Below, in pieces: positions 51,910 to 60,272 of a stretch of 64,000 nucleotides of DNA. Within the stretch, counting starts at the first letter, position 1. The number at the start of each line of letters is the position of its first letter. The stretch spans positions 26,255-90,254 of the forward strand of contig CANQOY010000004.1 in the NCBI GenBank assembly GCA_947625605.1, in the 5' to 3' direction. A model generated the notes under the pieces. That model made no database searches. It worked only from the letters and a program-made list of their open reading frames with translations, and was not told the DNA's origin. The stretch comes from an uncultured Clostridia bacterium. GTDB taxonomy: Bacteria; Bacillota; Clostridia; Christensenellales; Borkfalkiaceae. Position numbers and translations under genes: made by a program.

Positions 51910-52830
51910 TTATTGTACTTTCATTCTGTCCACGCTCGGGCAGGATTTTTTTTGCGCCAAAAGCGCCTCCTCCAACTCCCTGATCCCGCGGAACGGATTT
52001 TTCTCCGAAGGCGTAAATTCCCCCGCAAAAAAGCCCTCATAGCGCACCCTCTCCTCTTCCGCCTCCGCGGAAAGTTCTTCCGAGAGCGAAGAGAGCCTTT
52101 GCAGGATGCCTCTCGCCTCCTCCGCGCGCCCGTTGAAGAGTTCGAACTGCACGCGCAGCAGCAGCAGGGCGTGGAAAGCGGGCAGATCCTCTCGCACCGT
52201 CGGCGTATCGAAGAGCAGCCCGCGCGGAATTTCCGCGAAAGTCCCACGGTAGAGGATGCCCTGCGCTTCCATCACGCGCAGCAGGATGTCCTCCTCGCTC
52301 TTCCCCGCAAGAATGCCGTACGCGACCGCGCCGTCCGTCTTGCCCGCGGCAAGTTCGGCGGGAAGAAAGGCGCGGATCCCCTCCGCAAGGAAAAAGAGCG
52401 CGCACATTCCGCAGAAGAGAAGCGCGGCGTGATACGGCAGGCACAGAAAGAGCGCGAGCAGCGCGCCGCCGATGAGCAGGTCGCAGAGCCCGCCTCCGAG
52501 GGTAAAACAGAGTGCCTTTGCGCGGATGTTCTTCCCGTTTTTGGGGAACATTTCCGTCGCGCCCGCCGTGGAACCGCCGAACGGCGAAAAACGCACGGAA
52601 ACGAGCTTCATCCCCGCCGAGAGACCGAAAATTACGTGCCCGAGTTCATGCACGAGCGCGGGGATCTGCAAAACGACTGCGGCGACCAAGGCGAAGCCGC
52701 CCGCAAGGTACTCCGCCACACCGAACGAGGGCGGCACGGTAGCGAAAATCGCGGCCGCTCCCCCCAGCGCGGCGAGCCAGAGCGCCCAGTCGAGGACGGT
52801 GTAGAGGATGCGCTTTGTTCTTCCGCTCAT
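51910..52830 (-). CDS. M50 family (site-2-protease-like) membrane metallopeptidase
   Basis: This 306-residue membrane protein has the zinc motif LVHELGHVIFG in its second helix (about residues 59-69). Further hydrophobic segments lie to about residue 150. The last about 150 residues are soluble and tetratricopeptide-like in character (FHALLLLRVQFELFNGRAEEARGILQRL). It probably cleaves membrane-embedded substrates or acts as an inactive relative. The start at 52830 overlaps the Ppx stop (ATGA). Confidence 0.75.
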   Translation of the reverse strand: MSGRTKRILYTVLDWALWLAALGGAAAIFATVPPSFGVAEYLAGGFALVAAVVLQIPALVHELGHVIFGLSAGMKLVSVRFSPFGGSTAGATEMFPKNGKNIRAKALCFTLGGGLCDLLIGGALLALFLCLPYHAALLFCGMCALFFLAEGIRAFLPAELAAGKTDGAVAYGILAGKSEEDILLRVMEAQGILYRGTFAEIPRGLLFDTPTVREDLPAFHALLLLRVQFELFNGRAEEARGILQRLSSLSEELSAEAEEERVRYEGFFAGEFTPSEKNPFRGIRELEEALLAQKKSCPSVDRMKVQ

Positions 52831-53687
52831 ATCAACCCCCGCAGAGAGAGATATCCCTCCAAATTGTCTCTGTCCGAAGCATACACCGCGCCCATTCCGC
52901 AAAGCCGCATGATCTCCGCGAGCAGGAGCGCCCCGCCCGCAATGATATCCGCGCGGGCAGGATCCATGCCGCGGACGCGTCTGCGTTCTTCGGGAGAGAG
53001 CGCGAGGAGCTTGTCCGCAAGCATGCGCACCTCCCCTTGCGGCATTTTGAAGTCTTGGACCCGCGCCGCGTCGTAGGCGGGAAGCCCCAGAAGAATGCAG
53101 GCGAGCGTGGAGGCCGTTCCTCCCACCGCATAGACCGTATCCTGCGGCTTCACCCCGCAGAGAGGCGCGATGGCATGGGCGATCTCTTCGGAAAGGCGCG
53201 CCGCGTCCTGCCCGCACAGGTCGAAGAGGCGCACCGCGCCCACGTCGAGACTCACGGAGAAGCAGATCTCTCCCCCGCGGCGAAGGCACAATTCAGTACT
53301 CGCGCCGCCGATATCGACGACGCCGCCGTCCGCCGCGGCGCCGAGCGCACCGCAGAGGGCAAGAAGCGCCTCCTCCCTCCCGGGGATGACGTCCACCTCC
53401 GCCCCGCAGGATCGGGCGACGCGCGCGCAGAACTCCCCCGCGTTCGCGGCGGAACGCACTGCCGCCGTCGCAAAGAGGAGGGGCTGCGCACCCGCTTCCC
53501 TTCCCTCGCGCACAAATGCGGAAACGGCGTCGAGCGTGCGCCGCATCGCCGCCTCGTTCAGGCATGCACTGCGGGCGATCCCCTCCCCGAGACGGGTCGT
53601 CGAAACTTTCTTATATAAAGATTTTCCGTCCGCCCAAAGCATCAGGCGAACGGAATTCGATCCGATATCAATGACTGCGTACTTCAT
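52827..53687 (-). CDS. Ppx/GppA-type phosphatase
   Basis: This 286-residue ASKHA-fold enzyme starts YAVIDIGSNSVRLML (phosphate loop, residues 3-17), with GVVDIGGASTELCL (near 122) and VYAVGGTASTLA (near 190). It hydrolyses polyphosphate or pppGpp. The short form (no C-terminal HD domain) is common in Firmicutes. It follows the divIC-like gene by 2 bp and is coupled to the M50 gene. Confidence 0.9.
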   Translation of the reverse strand: MKYAVIDIGSNSVRLMLWADGKSLYKKVSTTRLGEGIARSACLNEAAMRRTLDAVSAFVREGREAGAQPLLFATAAVRSAANAGEFCARVARSCGAEVDVIPGREEALLALCGALGAAADGGVVDIGGASTELCLRRGGEICFSVSLDVGAVRLFDLCGQDAARLSEEIAHAIAPLCGVKPQDTVYAVGGTASTLACILLGLPAYDAARVQDFKMPQGEVRMLADKLLALSPEERRRVRGMDPARADIIAGGALLLAEIMRLCGMGAVYASDRDNLEGYLSLRGLI

Positions 53688-53689
53688 AT

Positions 53690-53971
53690 TTACTCATTCC
53701 CGGGAGTGTACCACCCCTCCCGCACGGCGGCGCGGTAGCGCTCCCCGAACTCTTCGAGGGATTCGAGATCGCGCTCGCTCTTCTGAATGCTCTCCTCGAA
53801 CTCCTCGATCGCCTTATCGAGCTCGCGGACCCGCGCGTTTCTCGTGCCGATCCACGCGAACTGGATCGCAAGAAACACGACGAGCACGACGGTCACGATG
53901 ACGCAGGCAACCGTCGTCGCGATCGCGATCTTCTTCGATTTTTCTTCGGGCAAGACGAGTCTTTTTCGCAT
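53690..53971 (-). CDS. divIC: DivIC/FtsB-like septum formation initiator
   Basis: This 93-residue protein has a basic cytoplasmic end (MRKRLVLPEEKSKK), one membrane helix (about residues 16-38) and an extracellular coiled coil (ELDKAIEEFEESIQKSERDLESLEE). This is the DivIC/FtsB architecture for divisome assembly. In Bacillus and many Clostridia divIC follows yabQ, as here. The 5' end overlaps the yabQ reading frame by 79 bp. Confidence 0.82.
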   Translation of the reverse strand: MRKRLVLPEEKSKKIAIATTVACVIVTVVLVVFLAIQFAWIGTRNARVRELDKAIEEFEESIQKSERDLESLEEFGERYRAAVREGWYTPGNE

Positions 53972-54294
53972 TTATGCGCATTCCTTCGGTGTTCTTTGAT
54001 ATTATTATACACCCAAAGCGCAAAAAAAGCAACACATTTATGAAAACTTTTCCAATATAGATAAAAACCAAGCAAAGCGCCGACGAACATGAAAAAGCGC
54101 AGCGAGGCAAGGCCGAGCCGCACGGAGACCGCGAGAAAGAGTGCGCAGAAAGCAGCGCAGAAGGCAAAATCACAGACTGTCCGCAGCCATTGGCGGCGAA
54201 AGGGCGCGTGGATGCAGGCGAACGCATCATAGAGAAATCCGCCGACGACCCCGAGGAGGATGCAGACGAGAAAGGAGTAGATCTGTTCCCGCAC
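53893..54294 (-). CDS. yabQ: Spore cortex protein YabQ
   Basis: This 133-residue protein has about four hydrophobic helices in its first 100 residues (SFLVCILLGVVGGFLYDAF, FAFCAAFCALFLAV, FFMFVGALLGFYLYW) and then a basic tail. YabQ is needed for cortex formation in Bacillus spores. Its GTG start directly follows the yabP stop. Its 3' end overlaps divIC by 79 bp, so the true stop could be misjudged, but the frame is open to 53893. Confidence 0.8.
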   Translation of the reverse strand: MREQIYSFLVCILLGVVGGFLYDAFACIHAPFRRQWLRTVCDFAFCAAFCALFLAVSVRLGLASLRFFMFVGALLGFYLYWKSFHKCVAFFALWVYNNIKEHRRNAHKCEKDSSCPKKNRRRSRSRRRLPASS

Positions 54295-54552
54295 TTATCC
54301 GAAGAGCCGCTTGATCGCGTTCCCGCGCGCACCGCCGAACTTTACGGAGTTCACCTCGCCGCGCGCGGAGAAATTTCCGCTCCCCTCCGAGAAGGCAAGG
54401 ACTTTGAGGTGCGACCCGTCGATCGTCACCCTGCGGCCGTTGACGGTGAGCCTGATCTGGTTTTCCGAGAACGCGTCCACCGAGGAGACGCCCGTCATCG
54501 AAATCGTCTTCTGCTGTTCGATCGTCAGAATATTGCTCTTTTCTGTCTGCAT
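54295..54552 (-). CDS. yabP: Sporulation protein YabP
   Basis: This 85-residue protein of the YabP/YqfC family has the family core: ISMTGVSSVDAFSENQIRLTV and HLKVLAFSEGSGNFSARGEVNSVKF. YabP acts with YabQ in spore coat/cortex assembly in the mother cell. I use the ATG at 54552; the region upstream contains a sigma-E-like promoter ending 6 nt before it and no ribosome binding site. Confidence 0.85.
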   Translation of the reverse strand: MQTEKSNILTIEQQKTISMTGVSSVDAFSENQIRLTVNGRRVTIDGSHLKVLAFSEGSGNFSARGEVNSVKFGGARGNAIKRLFG

Positions 54553-54558
54553 GGTAAA

Positions 54559-54587
54559 ATCATATGCGGGGCGCTCCCGGAATATGC
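54559..54587 (-). promoter_or_regulatory. Sigma-E-like sporulation promoter of yabP
   Basis: Minus-strand GCATATT (54581-54587), 14-bp spacer, CATATGAT (54559-54566). This fits the sigma-E pattern (KMATATT N14 CATACAHT) with two -10 differences. It overlaps a 9-bp GC-rich hairpin (GCGGGGCGC arms, about 54565-54593). Confidence 0.6.
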
Positions 54588-54621
54588 GCCCCGCAAAAAT
54601 ACCCCGCAAAATCGTAGTTCT

Positions 54622-54654
54622 GCGAGGTATTATGTCAGATATAGTACTATGTTA
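54622..54654 (+). repeat. Palindromic intergenic repeat, copy 2
   Basis: GCGAGGTATTATGTCAGATA continuing TAGTACTATGTTA. It differs from copy 1 at only about three positions in 33. It lies 7 bp past the typA stop. Confidence 0.8.
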
Positions 54655-54660
54655 ACGCGC

Positions 54661-56490
54661 TTATCCGCCGAGTTTTGCCTTCGCGCGCGCCTTGGCCCGC
54701 AGTTCACCGTCCAAAATTTGCTTGCGGATGCGGACGCTTTTCGGCGTGATTTCGAGCAGTTCGTCGTCGCTGATAAATTCCAGCGCCTCTTCAAGGCTGA
54801 GTTTTTTGGGCGGGATCAGGTGGAGCGCATCGTCCGACGAGGAGGAACGCGTATTCGTGAGATGCTTCGTCTTGCAGACGTTGACGTTGATATCCCCCTC
54901 CTTCGGGGAGACGCCGATCACCATCCCCTCGTAGACGGGCGTCCCGGGAGTGATGAAGAGCATGCCTCTGCCCTGCGCGTTGAAGAGCCCGTAGGTGACG
55001 GCCTCGCCCGTCTCGAATGCGACGAGGGAACCCGCCTCCCTTCTCTGGATCTCTCCCTTATAGGGCTGATATTCGAAAAAGACGGAGTTCATCACGCCCT
55101 CTCCCTTTGTGTCCGTCAAAAATTCGCTCTTGTAGCCGAAGAGGCCGCGGGCGGGAACGAGAAATTCGAGGCGCATCCGCGAGCCCATCGCGCTCATGTG
55201 GACGAGTTCGCCCTTGCGGGCGCCCATGCTCTCGAACACGACGCCCGTGCTGTTTTCCGGAACGTCCACGATCAACCGCTCGACGGGCTCGTACTTCTCC
55301 CCGTCAACCGTCTTATAGAGTACTTTGGGCGAGCTGACCTGAAATTCGTACCCCTCCCGCCGCATCGTCTCGATCAAAATGGAGAGGTGCATCTCCCCCC
55401 TCCCGCTCACGCGGAAGGAATCCGTCGAATCGGTGTCCTCGACGCGGAGAGAGACGTCCCGCAAGAGCTCGCGGTACAGGCGCTCTCTCAAATGGCGCGT
55501 GGTGACGAACTTCCCCTCCTTGCCCGCGAACGGCGAATCGTTGACGGAAAAGATCATCTCCACGGTGGGTTCGGAGATCTTCACGAAAGGCGCGGGTTCC
55601 GCGCAGTCGGCCGCGCATACGGTGTCTCCGATATTGATCTTTTCGAGGCCAGAGAAGCAGACGATGTCGCCCGCCGAGGCCTCCTCGCAGGGAACGCGTT
55701 CGAGGCCCTCGATCTCATAGAGATTGACGAGCTTGCCCCTGAGATTGACATCCTTATGGTTGTAGTTGCACACGACGACCTCACTGCCCGGCTTCGCCAC
55801 GCCGCGCTCGATGCGCCCGATGCCGATGCGCCCGACATAGTCGTTGTAATCGATGGAAGAGACGAGCAGTTGCAGAGGCGCCGTCTCGTCGAGTTCCAGC
55901 GGCGGGAAATGCGCGAGGATCGTATCGAAGAGCGGCTTTAAGTCCGTGCGGACGCCGTCCGCGTCGAGCGAAGCGGTCCCGTCGCGCCCCGAACAGAACA
56001 CGAACGGACTTTCGAGCTGATCGTCGGAGGCGTTCAGGTCCATGAGCAGTTCGAGCACCTCGTCGATGACCTCCTTGACGCGCGCGTCGGGACGGTCCAC
56101 CTTGTTGATGACGATGATGAGTTTGAGGCCGAGTTCGAGCGCCTTCTGCGTGACGAAGCGCGTCTGCGGCATGGGTCCCTCTGCCGCGTCCACAAGGATG
56201 AGGACGCCGGAGACCATTTTGAGGCTGCGTTCCACTTCGCCCGAGAAATCAGCGTGGCCGGGAGTATCTACGATGTTGATCTTCACGCCTTGGTAGTGTA
56301 CCGAGGTGTTCTTTGCGAGGATGGTGATCCCACGCTCGCGTTCCAGATCGCCGCTGTCCATGACGCGCTCTTCGACGACTTGGTTGGTGCGGAATGTCCC
56401 GCTTTGTTTCAGCATTTGGTCCACGAGCGTCGTCTTGCCGTGGTCAACGTGCGCAATGATCGCAATGTTTCTTAAATCTTCTCTTACCAT
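54661..56490 (-). CDS. typA: GTP-binding protein TypA/BipA
   Basis: This 609-residue translational GTPase has a G1 motif in [14 protein letters not shown] (residues 15-28), [14 protein letters not shown] (near 75), NKVDRPDAR (near 129), EF-G-like domains II-V and a C-terminal BipA domain. It acts in ribosome assembly and stress response. It has its own promoter at 56516-56544 and a copy of the palindromic repeat at its 3' end. Confidence 0.96.
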   Translation of the reverse strand: MVREDLRNIAIIAHVDHGKTTLVDQMLKQSGTFRTNQVVEERVMDSGDLERERGITILAKNTSVHYQGVKINIVDTPGHADFSGEVERSLKMVSGVLILVDAAEGPMPQTRFVTQKALELGLKLIIVINKVDRPDARVKEVIDEVLELLMDLNASDDQLESPFVFCSGRDGTASLDADGVRTDLKPLFDTILAHFPPLELDETAPLQLLVSSIDYNDYVGRIGIGRIERGVAKPGSEVVVCNYNHKDVNLRGKLVNLYEIEGLERVPCEEASAGDIVCFSGLEKINIGDTVCAADCAEPAPFVKISEPTVEMIFSVNDSPFAGKEGKFVTTRHLRERLYRELLRDVSLRVEDTDSTDSFRVSGRGEMHLSILIETMRREGYEFQVSSPKVLYKTVDGEKYEPVERLIVDVPENSTGVVFESMGARKGELVHMSAMGSRMRLEFLVPARGLFGYKSEFLTDTKGEGVMNSVFFEYQPYKGEIQRREAGSLVAFETGEAVTYGLFNAQGRGMLFITPGTPVYEGMVIGVSPKEGDINVNVCKTKHLTNTRSSSSDDALHLIPPKKLSLEEALEFISDDELLEITPKSVRIRKQILDGELRAKARAKAKLGG

Positions 56491-56515
56491 ACTGTCCTCT
56501 TGAAATCCACCGAAG

Positions 56516-56544
56516 ATTATAATACATTATCCGAAAAAAAACAA
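56516..56544 (-). promoter_or_regulatory. Promoter of typA
   Basis: Minus-strand TTGTTT (56539-56544), 17-bp spacer, TATAAT (56516-56521), about 26 bp upstream of the start. Confidence 0.65.
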
Positions 56545-56591
56545 CAATTTACCGCTTCATTTGCGGGGAAATTTTCAAGCCCCTGCTTCGC

Positions 56592-57089
56592 TCAAAACGG
56601 CTTCGGCGAACGGTTTGCATAGGTGCAGAATCGGATCGTATACCCGTTGTCGTCCTGCGGCGCACTCTCAGAGAGGAGAGAAAAGGCGGGATCCGCGTCT
56701 AAATCGGGCGCAAAGACGTCTGCACCGCCCACCGCGTCCACCTTTGTGACGAGCGCCTCCGTGCAATAGGGAAGCAGCGCCTTGTAGACGCTCGCCCCGC
56801 CGATGACGAAAACGTCGTCCTGCGGGAAGCGCTTGACCGCCGCAAAGAGTTCGCCGAGATCGTGCACGGTCACGACGTCCCCTGCTACATCCTCGGGCGA
56901 GAGCACGATGTTGACGCGGTTCTTCAAAGGCCTTCCTCCGGGAAAGGAAAGCAGGGTATTCCGCCCCATCACGACGGTCTTGCCGCTCGTCGTCTTGCGG
57001 AAAAATTCCATGTCTTTGGGCAGGGAAAACATCAGGCCGTTCGCTTTCCCGATGCCCCATTCTCGATCCGCATGAAAAATTGCGCGCAT
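56592..57089 (-). CDS. folA: Dihydrofolate reductase
   Basis: This 165-residue enzyme reduces dihydrofolate with NADPH. It begins with IFHADREWGIGKANGLMFSLPKDMEFF (active-site Asp is in PKDMEFF), then VMGRNTLLSFPGGRPLKNR and VFVIGGASVYKALLPY. The usual length is present. AAAGGAGGG precedes the ATG. It follows thyA, whose product generates its substrate. Confidence 0.95.
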   Translation of the reverse strand: MRAIFHADREWGIGKANGLMFSLPKDMEFFRKTTSGKTVVMGRNTLLSFPGGRPLKNRVNIVLSPEDVAGDVVTVHDLGELFAAVKRFPQDDVFVIGGASVYKALLPYCTEALVTKVDAVGGADVFAPDLDADPAFSLLSESAPQDDNGYTIRFCTYANRSPKPF

Positions 57090-57169
57090 GCAGCCCTCCT
57101 TTCTGCGGAGCGTTTCCGCTCCCCGAAGCCTTTGAAACGGCTCTGCAATTTGATTCGGCGATCTCTCCC

Positions 57170-58000
57170 TCAGATGGCCACGGGGATCCGCGCGTCGAGC
57201 GGATGATATTCGTAGTTTTCGAGACGGAAAGAGTCCACCGTAAAGGAATAAAAATCCGTAACGCTGCGATCCACGACGAGCTTGGGCGCGGGCTTGGGCT
57301 CCCGCCCGATGATCTCCCTCACGATGGGGACATGCCTGTCGTAGATGTGCGCGTCCGCGATGACGTGCACGAGTTCACCCGCTTTGAGGCCGGAGACCTG
57401 CGCAAACATGGTGAGCAGGACGGCGTACTGCGCCACATTCCAGTTGTTGGCGGTGAGCATGTCCTGCGAGCGCTGGTTGAGAATGCCGTTGAGCGTATCG
57501 CCCGAGACGTTGAAAGTCATCGAGTAGGCGCAGGGATAGAGGCCCATCTCGTGCAGATCCGCAAAATTGAAGATATTCGTCAGGATCCTGCGGGAGGCGG
57601 GGTCATGTTTGAGTTCATAGAGGACGCGGTCCACCTGATCGAACATCCCCTCCTTGTACGCATGCTTGACGCCGAGCTGGTAGCCGTAGGCCTTGCCGAT
57701 CGAGCCCGTCTCGTCCGCCCAACTATCCCAGATATGCGACTTCAAATCGTGAACGTTGTTGCTCTTTTTCTGCCAGATCCAGAGAAGTTCGTCGATACAG
57801 CTCTTGAAGGCGGTGCGGCGGATGGTCAGGATCGGGAACTCCTCCCGCAGGTCATAGCGGTTGACGATGCCGAACCGCTTCACCGTGTGCGCGGGCGTGC
57901 CGTCCTCCCAATGCGGACGGACGTTGAGATGGGTATCCCATACGCCGTTTTCGAGAATGTCTTTGCAGTTGGCAATAAAGATCTCGTCCGCCCTGCTCAT
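57170..58000 (-). CDS. thyA: Thymidylate synthase
   Basis: This 276-residue enzyme makes dTMP from dUMP and methylene-tetrahydrofolate. The catalytic Cys lies in LYPCAYSMTF (near residue 155) and the dUMP-binding region in LNQRSQDMLTANNWNV (near 175). Its first bases overlap the gltX stop (ATGA), and folA follows, so gltX-thyA-folA form one unit. The loop WADETGSIGKAYGYQLG is typical. Confidence 0.96.
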   Translation of the reverse strand: MSRADEIFIANCKDILENGVWDTHLNVRPHWEDGTPAHTVKRFGIVNRYDLREEFPILTIRRTAFKSCIDELLWIWQKKSNNVHDLKSHIWDSWADETGSIGKAYGYQLGVKHAYKEGMFDQVDRVLYELKHDPASRRILTNIFNFADLHEMGLYPCAYSMTFNVSGDTLNGILNQRSQDMLTANNWNVAQYAVLLTMFAQVSGLKAGELVHVIADAHIYDRHVPIVREIIGREPKPAPKLVVDRSVTDFYSFTVDSFRLENYEYHPLDARIPVAI

Positions 58001-59655
58001 TTGTCCTCTCCTCCGCAGAGATCCCGCAGCGCCAGCTCCGCCCGTTCCCGCACTTCCGCTTCGCCCAAGATCTGTTGGATCGTCCAGAGATCGGGCGTGT
58101 TCGCCTTTCCGGTCGTTGCGATGCGCAAAATTTCCGCAACGTCTGCCACGCTGCCCCTGTACCCCTGCGGGTTCGCCTTATAGTCTTTCATTTCCGCGGC
58201 AAAGCCGTTCGCCGCCGCAATCTCTTTGACGGAAGCGAACCACGCCTGCGCGTCGTCGCCGTAGCGGTAGCGCGCAAGAAAATCTTTGAGCACGCGCGCG
58301 CAGACCGCGCTCTCCGTGCGAAGTTCCTCGTATGCCGCAGGCCGCTCGAAGAAATAGCGGATGAACTCCATCGCCTGCGAGGCGGTCGTAAAGTCCTTCC
58401 TGCGCTTTTTCCCGCCGATCCCCATGCAGAGGGAGAGCACGCGAAGCATCTTCTCCTCATCCGCAAAGAAGCCCCTCTGCGCCTCCGTGCCGAATTCCTC
58501 CGCCCAGCCCCTCAAAAACGCCGCCATTTGCTCCGCGGAGAGCTTGGAGAGCTCGTTTTTGGAGATATCGCTCAGCTTGTCCAAATCGAAGAGCGTGCCG
58601 CTCTTCGACATTTTCGAGGCCTTGAAAGGGAACTCGTTGAGGTCGGCGTCGGGATTTTTCAAATACCACTCCTCGAAATTGGAGTTGAGCAGAGTGAGCA
58701 TATACACCTTGACGGCGCGCGGAAAGTAGCCGTCTTTCCTGTAAAATTCGAGGGAGAGCTCGGGGTCCTTGCGCTTGGAGAGTTTGCGGCGCGTCTCGCC
58801 GTCCTGCTTCATGAGCGAGCAGTTGTGGCCGTAGCGGGGACGCTCGAAGCCGAGCGCCTCGAACAGCTCGATGTGAATGGGCAAACTCGCCAGCCACTCC
58901 TCTCCGCGGATGACGAGCGTCGTGCGCATCAGGTGATCGTCTATGGCGTGCGCGAAGTGATAAGTGGGGATCCCGTCAGATTTCAAGATGACGACGTCCT
59001 GATCGTTTTCCGTGACGGTGATCTCCCCCTTGATCTCGTCGTGAAATTTGATCTTGTTTTCGGGGTTGCCCATCGAACGGAGACGGATGACAAAGGGCTT
59101 GCCCGCGTCGAGATTGCGATAGATCTCTTCCTCGGAAAGGTCTCTGCACTTGGCATACTTCCCGTAATAGCCCGTGATCTCTTTCTTTTTCGTCTGCTCC
59201 TCGCGAAGAAGTTCGAGCTCTTCCTCGGTGCAGAAGCAGGGATACGCTCTTCCCTCCTCGATGAGCCGCTTTGCATACGCGCGGTAAATCTCGGCGCGGC
59301 CGCGCTGATACCACGGCGCATACGTCTCGTCGCCGCCGATCTCGGCGCCCTCGTCGAAGCGGATATCGAAGTATTTCAAGGCGTTGATGACCGCCTCCAC
59401 CGCCCCGTCCACTTTGCGTTTCAAATCGGTATCCTCGATGCGAAGATACAGGATCCCGCCGCTCCTGTGCGCGATGCGCTCGTTTGCGATGGCGGCGAAC
59501 AGATTCCCGAGATGGATAAATCCCGTCGGAGAAGGCGCAAGGCGGGTGACTTCCGCTCCTTTGGGGAGCGCGCGGGGAGGATATTTCTCCTCAAACGATG
59601 CAAGCGAGGGATACTCCCCGGGAAGAAGGCGTTCTGCAAGAAGTTGGTAGTTCAT
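57997..59655 (-). CDS. gltX: Glutamyl-tRNA synthetase
   Basis: This 552-residue class I synthetase has the HIGH-type motif in APSPTGFIHLGNLF (near residue 40) and KMSKS-type KLSKRKDPELS (near 295). It has a long C-terminal anticodon domain. No GlnRS is in the window, so it may also misacylate tRNA-Gln for later amidation. Length is at the upper end for GltX. GGAGAG precedes the ATG. It heads the gltX-thyA-folA operon from the promoter at 59719-59747. Confidence 0.94.
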   Translation of the reverse strand: MNYQLLAERLLPGEYPSLASFEEKYPPRALPKGAEVTRLAPSPTGFIHLGNLFAAIANERIAHRSGGILYLRIEDTDLKRKVDGAVEAVINALKYFDIRFDEGAEIGGDETYAPWYQRGRAEIYRAYAKRLIEEGRAYPCFCTEEELELLREEQTKKKEITGYYGKYAKCRDLSEEEIYRNLDAGKPFVIRLRSMGNPENKIKFHDEIKGEITVTENDQDVVILKSDGIPTYHFAHAIDDHLMRTTLVIRGEEWLASLPIHIELFEALGFERPRYGHNCSLMKQDGETRRKLSKRKDPELSLEFYRKDGYFPRAVKVYMLTLLNSNFEEWYLKNPDADLNEFPFKASKMSKSGTLFDLDKLSDISKNELSKLSAEQMAAFLRGWAEEFGTEAQRGFFADEEKMLRVLSLCMGIGGKKRRKDFTTASQAMEFIRYFFERPAAYEELRTESAVCARVLKDFLARYRYGDDAQAWFASVKEIAAANGFAAEMKDYKANPQGYRGSVADVAEILRIATTGKANTPDLWTIQQILGEAEVRERAELALRDLCGGEDK

Positions 59656-59718
59656 GATCTCTCCTTTTCGGCCGTTCGGATGTTACGGCCGTCCGCTGTG
59701 ACAGATTATCATTTCCAC

Positions 59719-59747
59719 ATTATAATATAGCCGCAAATTTTTGTCAA
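59719..59747 (-). promoter_or_regulatory. Consensus promoter of the gltX-thyA-folA operon
   Basis: Minus-strand TTGACA (59742-59747), 17-bp spacer, TATAAT (59719-59724). A CGGCCGT-type hairpin (about 59665-59692) lies in the leader. Confidence 0.85.
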
Positions 59748-59825
59748 TCTTTCGACGGGAAAACTCCCTTTCTTTCCCAAAAATGTTTTTCACAAGAAAA
59801 ATTTAAGAAATCGTGTAAAAATAAC

Positions 59826-59854
59826 TTGTCTTTTCGGAACGGATATGGTATACT
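59826..59854 (+). promoter_or_regulatory. Promoter of secG
   Basis: TTGTCT (59826-59831), 17-bp spacer, TATACT (59849-59854), followed by AAAGGAAG before the ATG. Confidence 0.75.
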
Positions 59855-59892
59855 TGCTTCTGTATTTCGGTGAATAAAGGAAGAACGACGTC

Positions 59893-60213
59893 ATGAATCT
59901 TTTAACAATCCTCTCCAATCTTCTTGCCCCCGCACGCGACGATGCGGCGTTCATCACCTATCGTGCGGTCAGCATCACGTTCATCGTCCTCATGGGCGTT
60001 GCGGCCCTTGCGGCGATCATACTCGTCATGCTCACTCCCGGGAACTCGCAGGGAATCGACGCGCTCGGCGGATCGAGCGAGACCTTCTACGGGAAGAACA
60101 AGGGAAAGTCGATGGAATCCAAGCTCAAACTGTGGACGATGATCTGCCTCGCGGTGCTTGCCGTCCTCGCGGTCATCTTCTTTATCCTGCAAATCGACGC
60201 CATTTGGGCGTAA
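59893..60213 (+). CDS. secG: Preprotein translocase subunit SecG
   Basis: This 106-residue protein has two membrane helices (about residues 28-47 and 80-103) flanking the conserved loop (MLTPGNSQGIDALGGSSETFYGKNKGKS). It is part of SecYEG. In Firmicutes secG-rnr-smpB is a conserved order, which is seen here, and ssrA usually follows. An intrinsic terminator separates it from rnr. Confidence 0.93.
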   Translation: MNLLTILSNLLAPARDDAAFITYRAVSITFIVLMGVAALAAIILVMLTPGNSQGIDALGGSSETFYGKNKGKSMESKLKLWTMICLAVLAVLAVIFFILQIDAIWA

Positions 60214-60229
60214 TCGACAAGAACACCGA

Positions 60230-60259
60230 CGGGCGAGCGCTTTGCTTGCCCGTTTTTTT
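60230..60259 (+). terminator. Intrinsic terminator between secG and rnr
   Basis: A 9-bp stem (CGGGCGAGC / GCTTGCCCG, loop of 5) followed by seven T, so part of the message ends before rnr. Confidence 0.85.
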
Positions 60260-60272
60260 GACCGATCTACAT

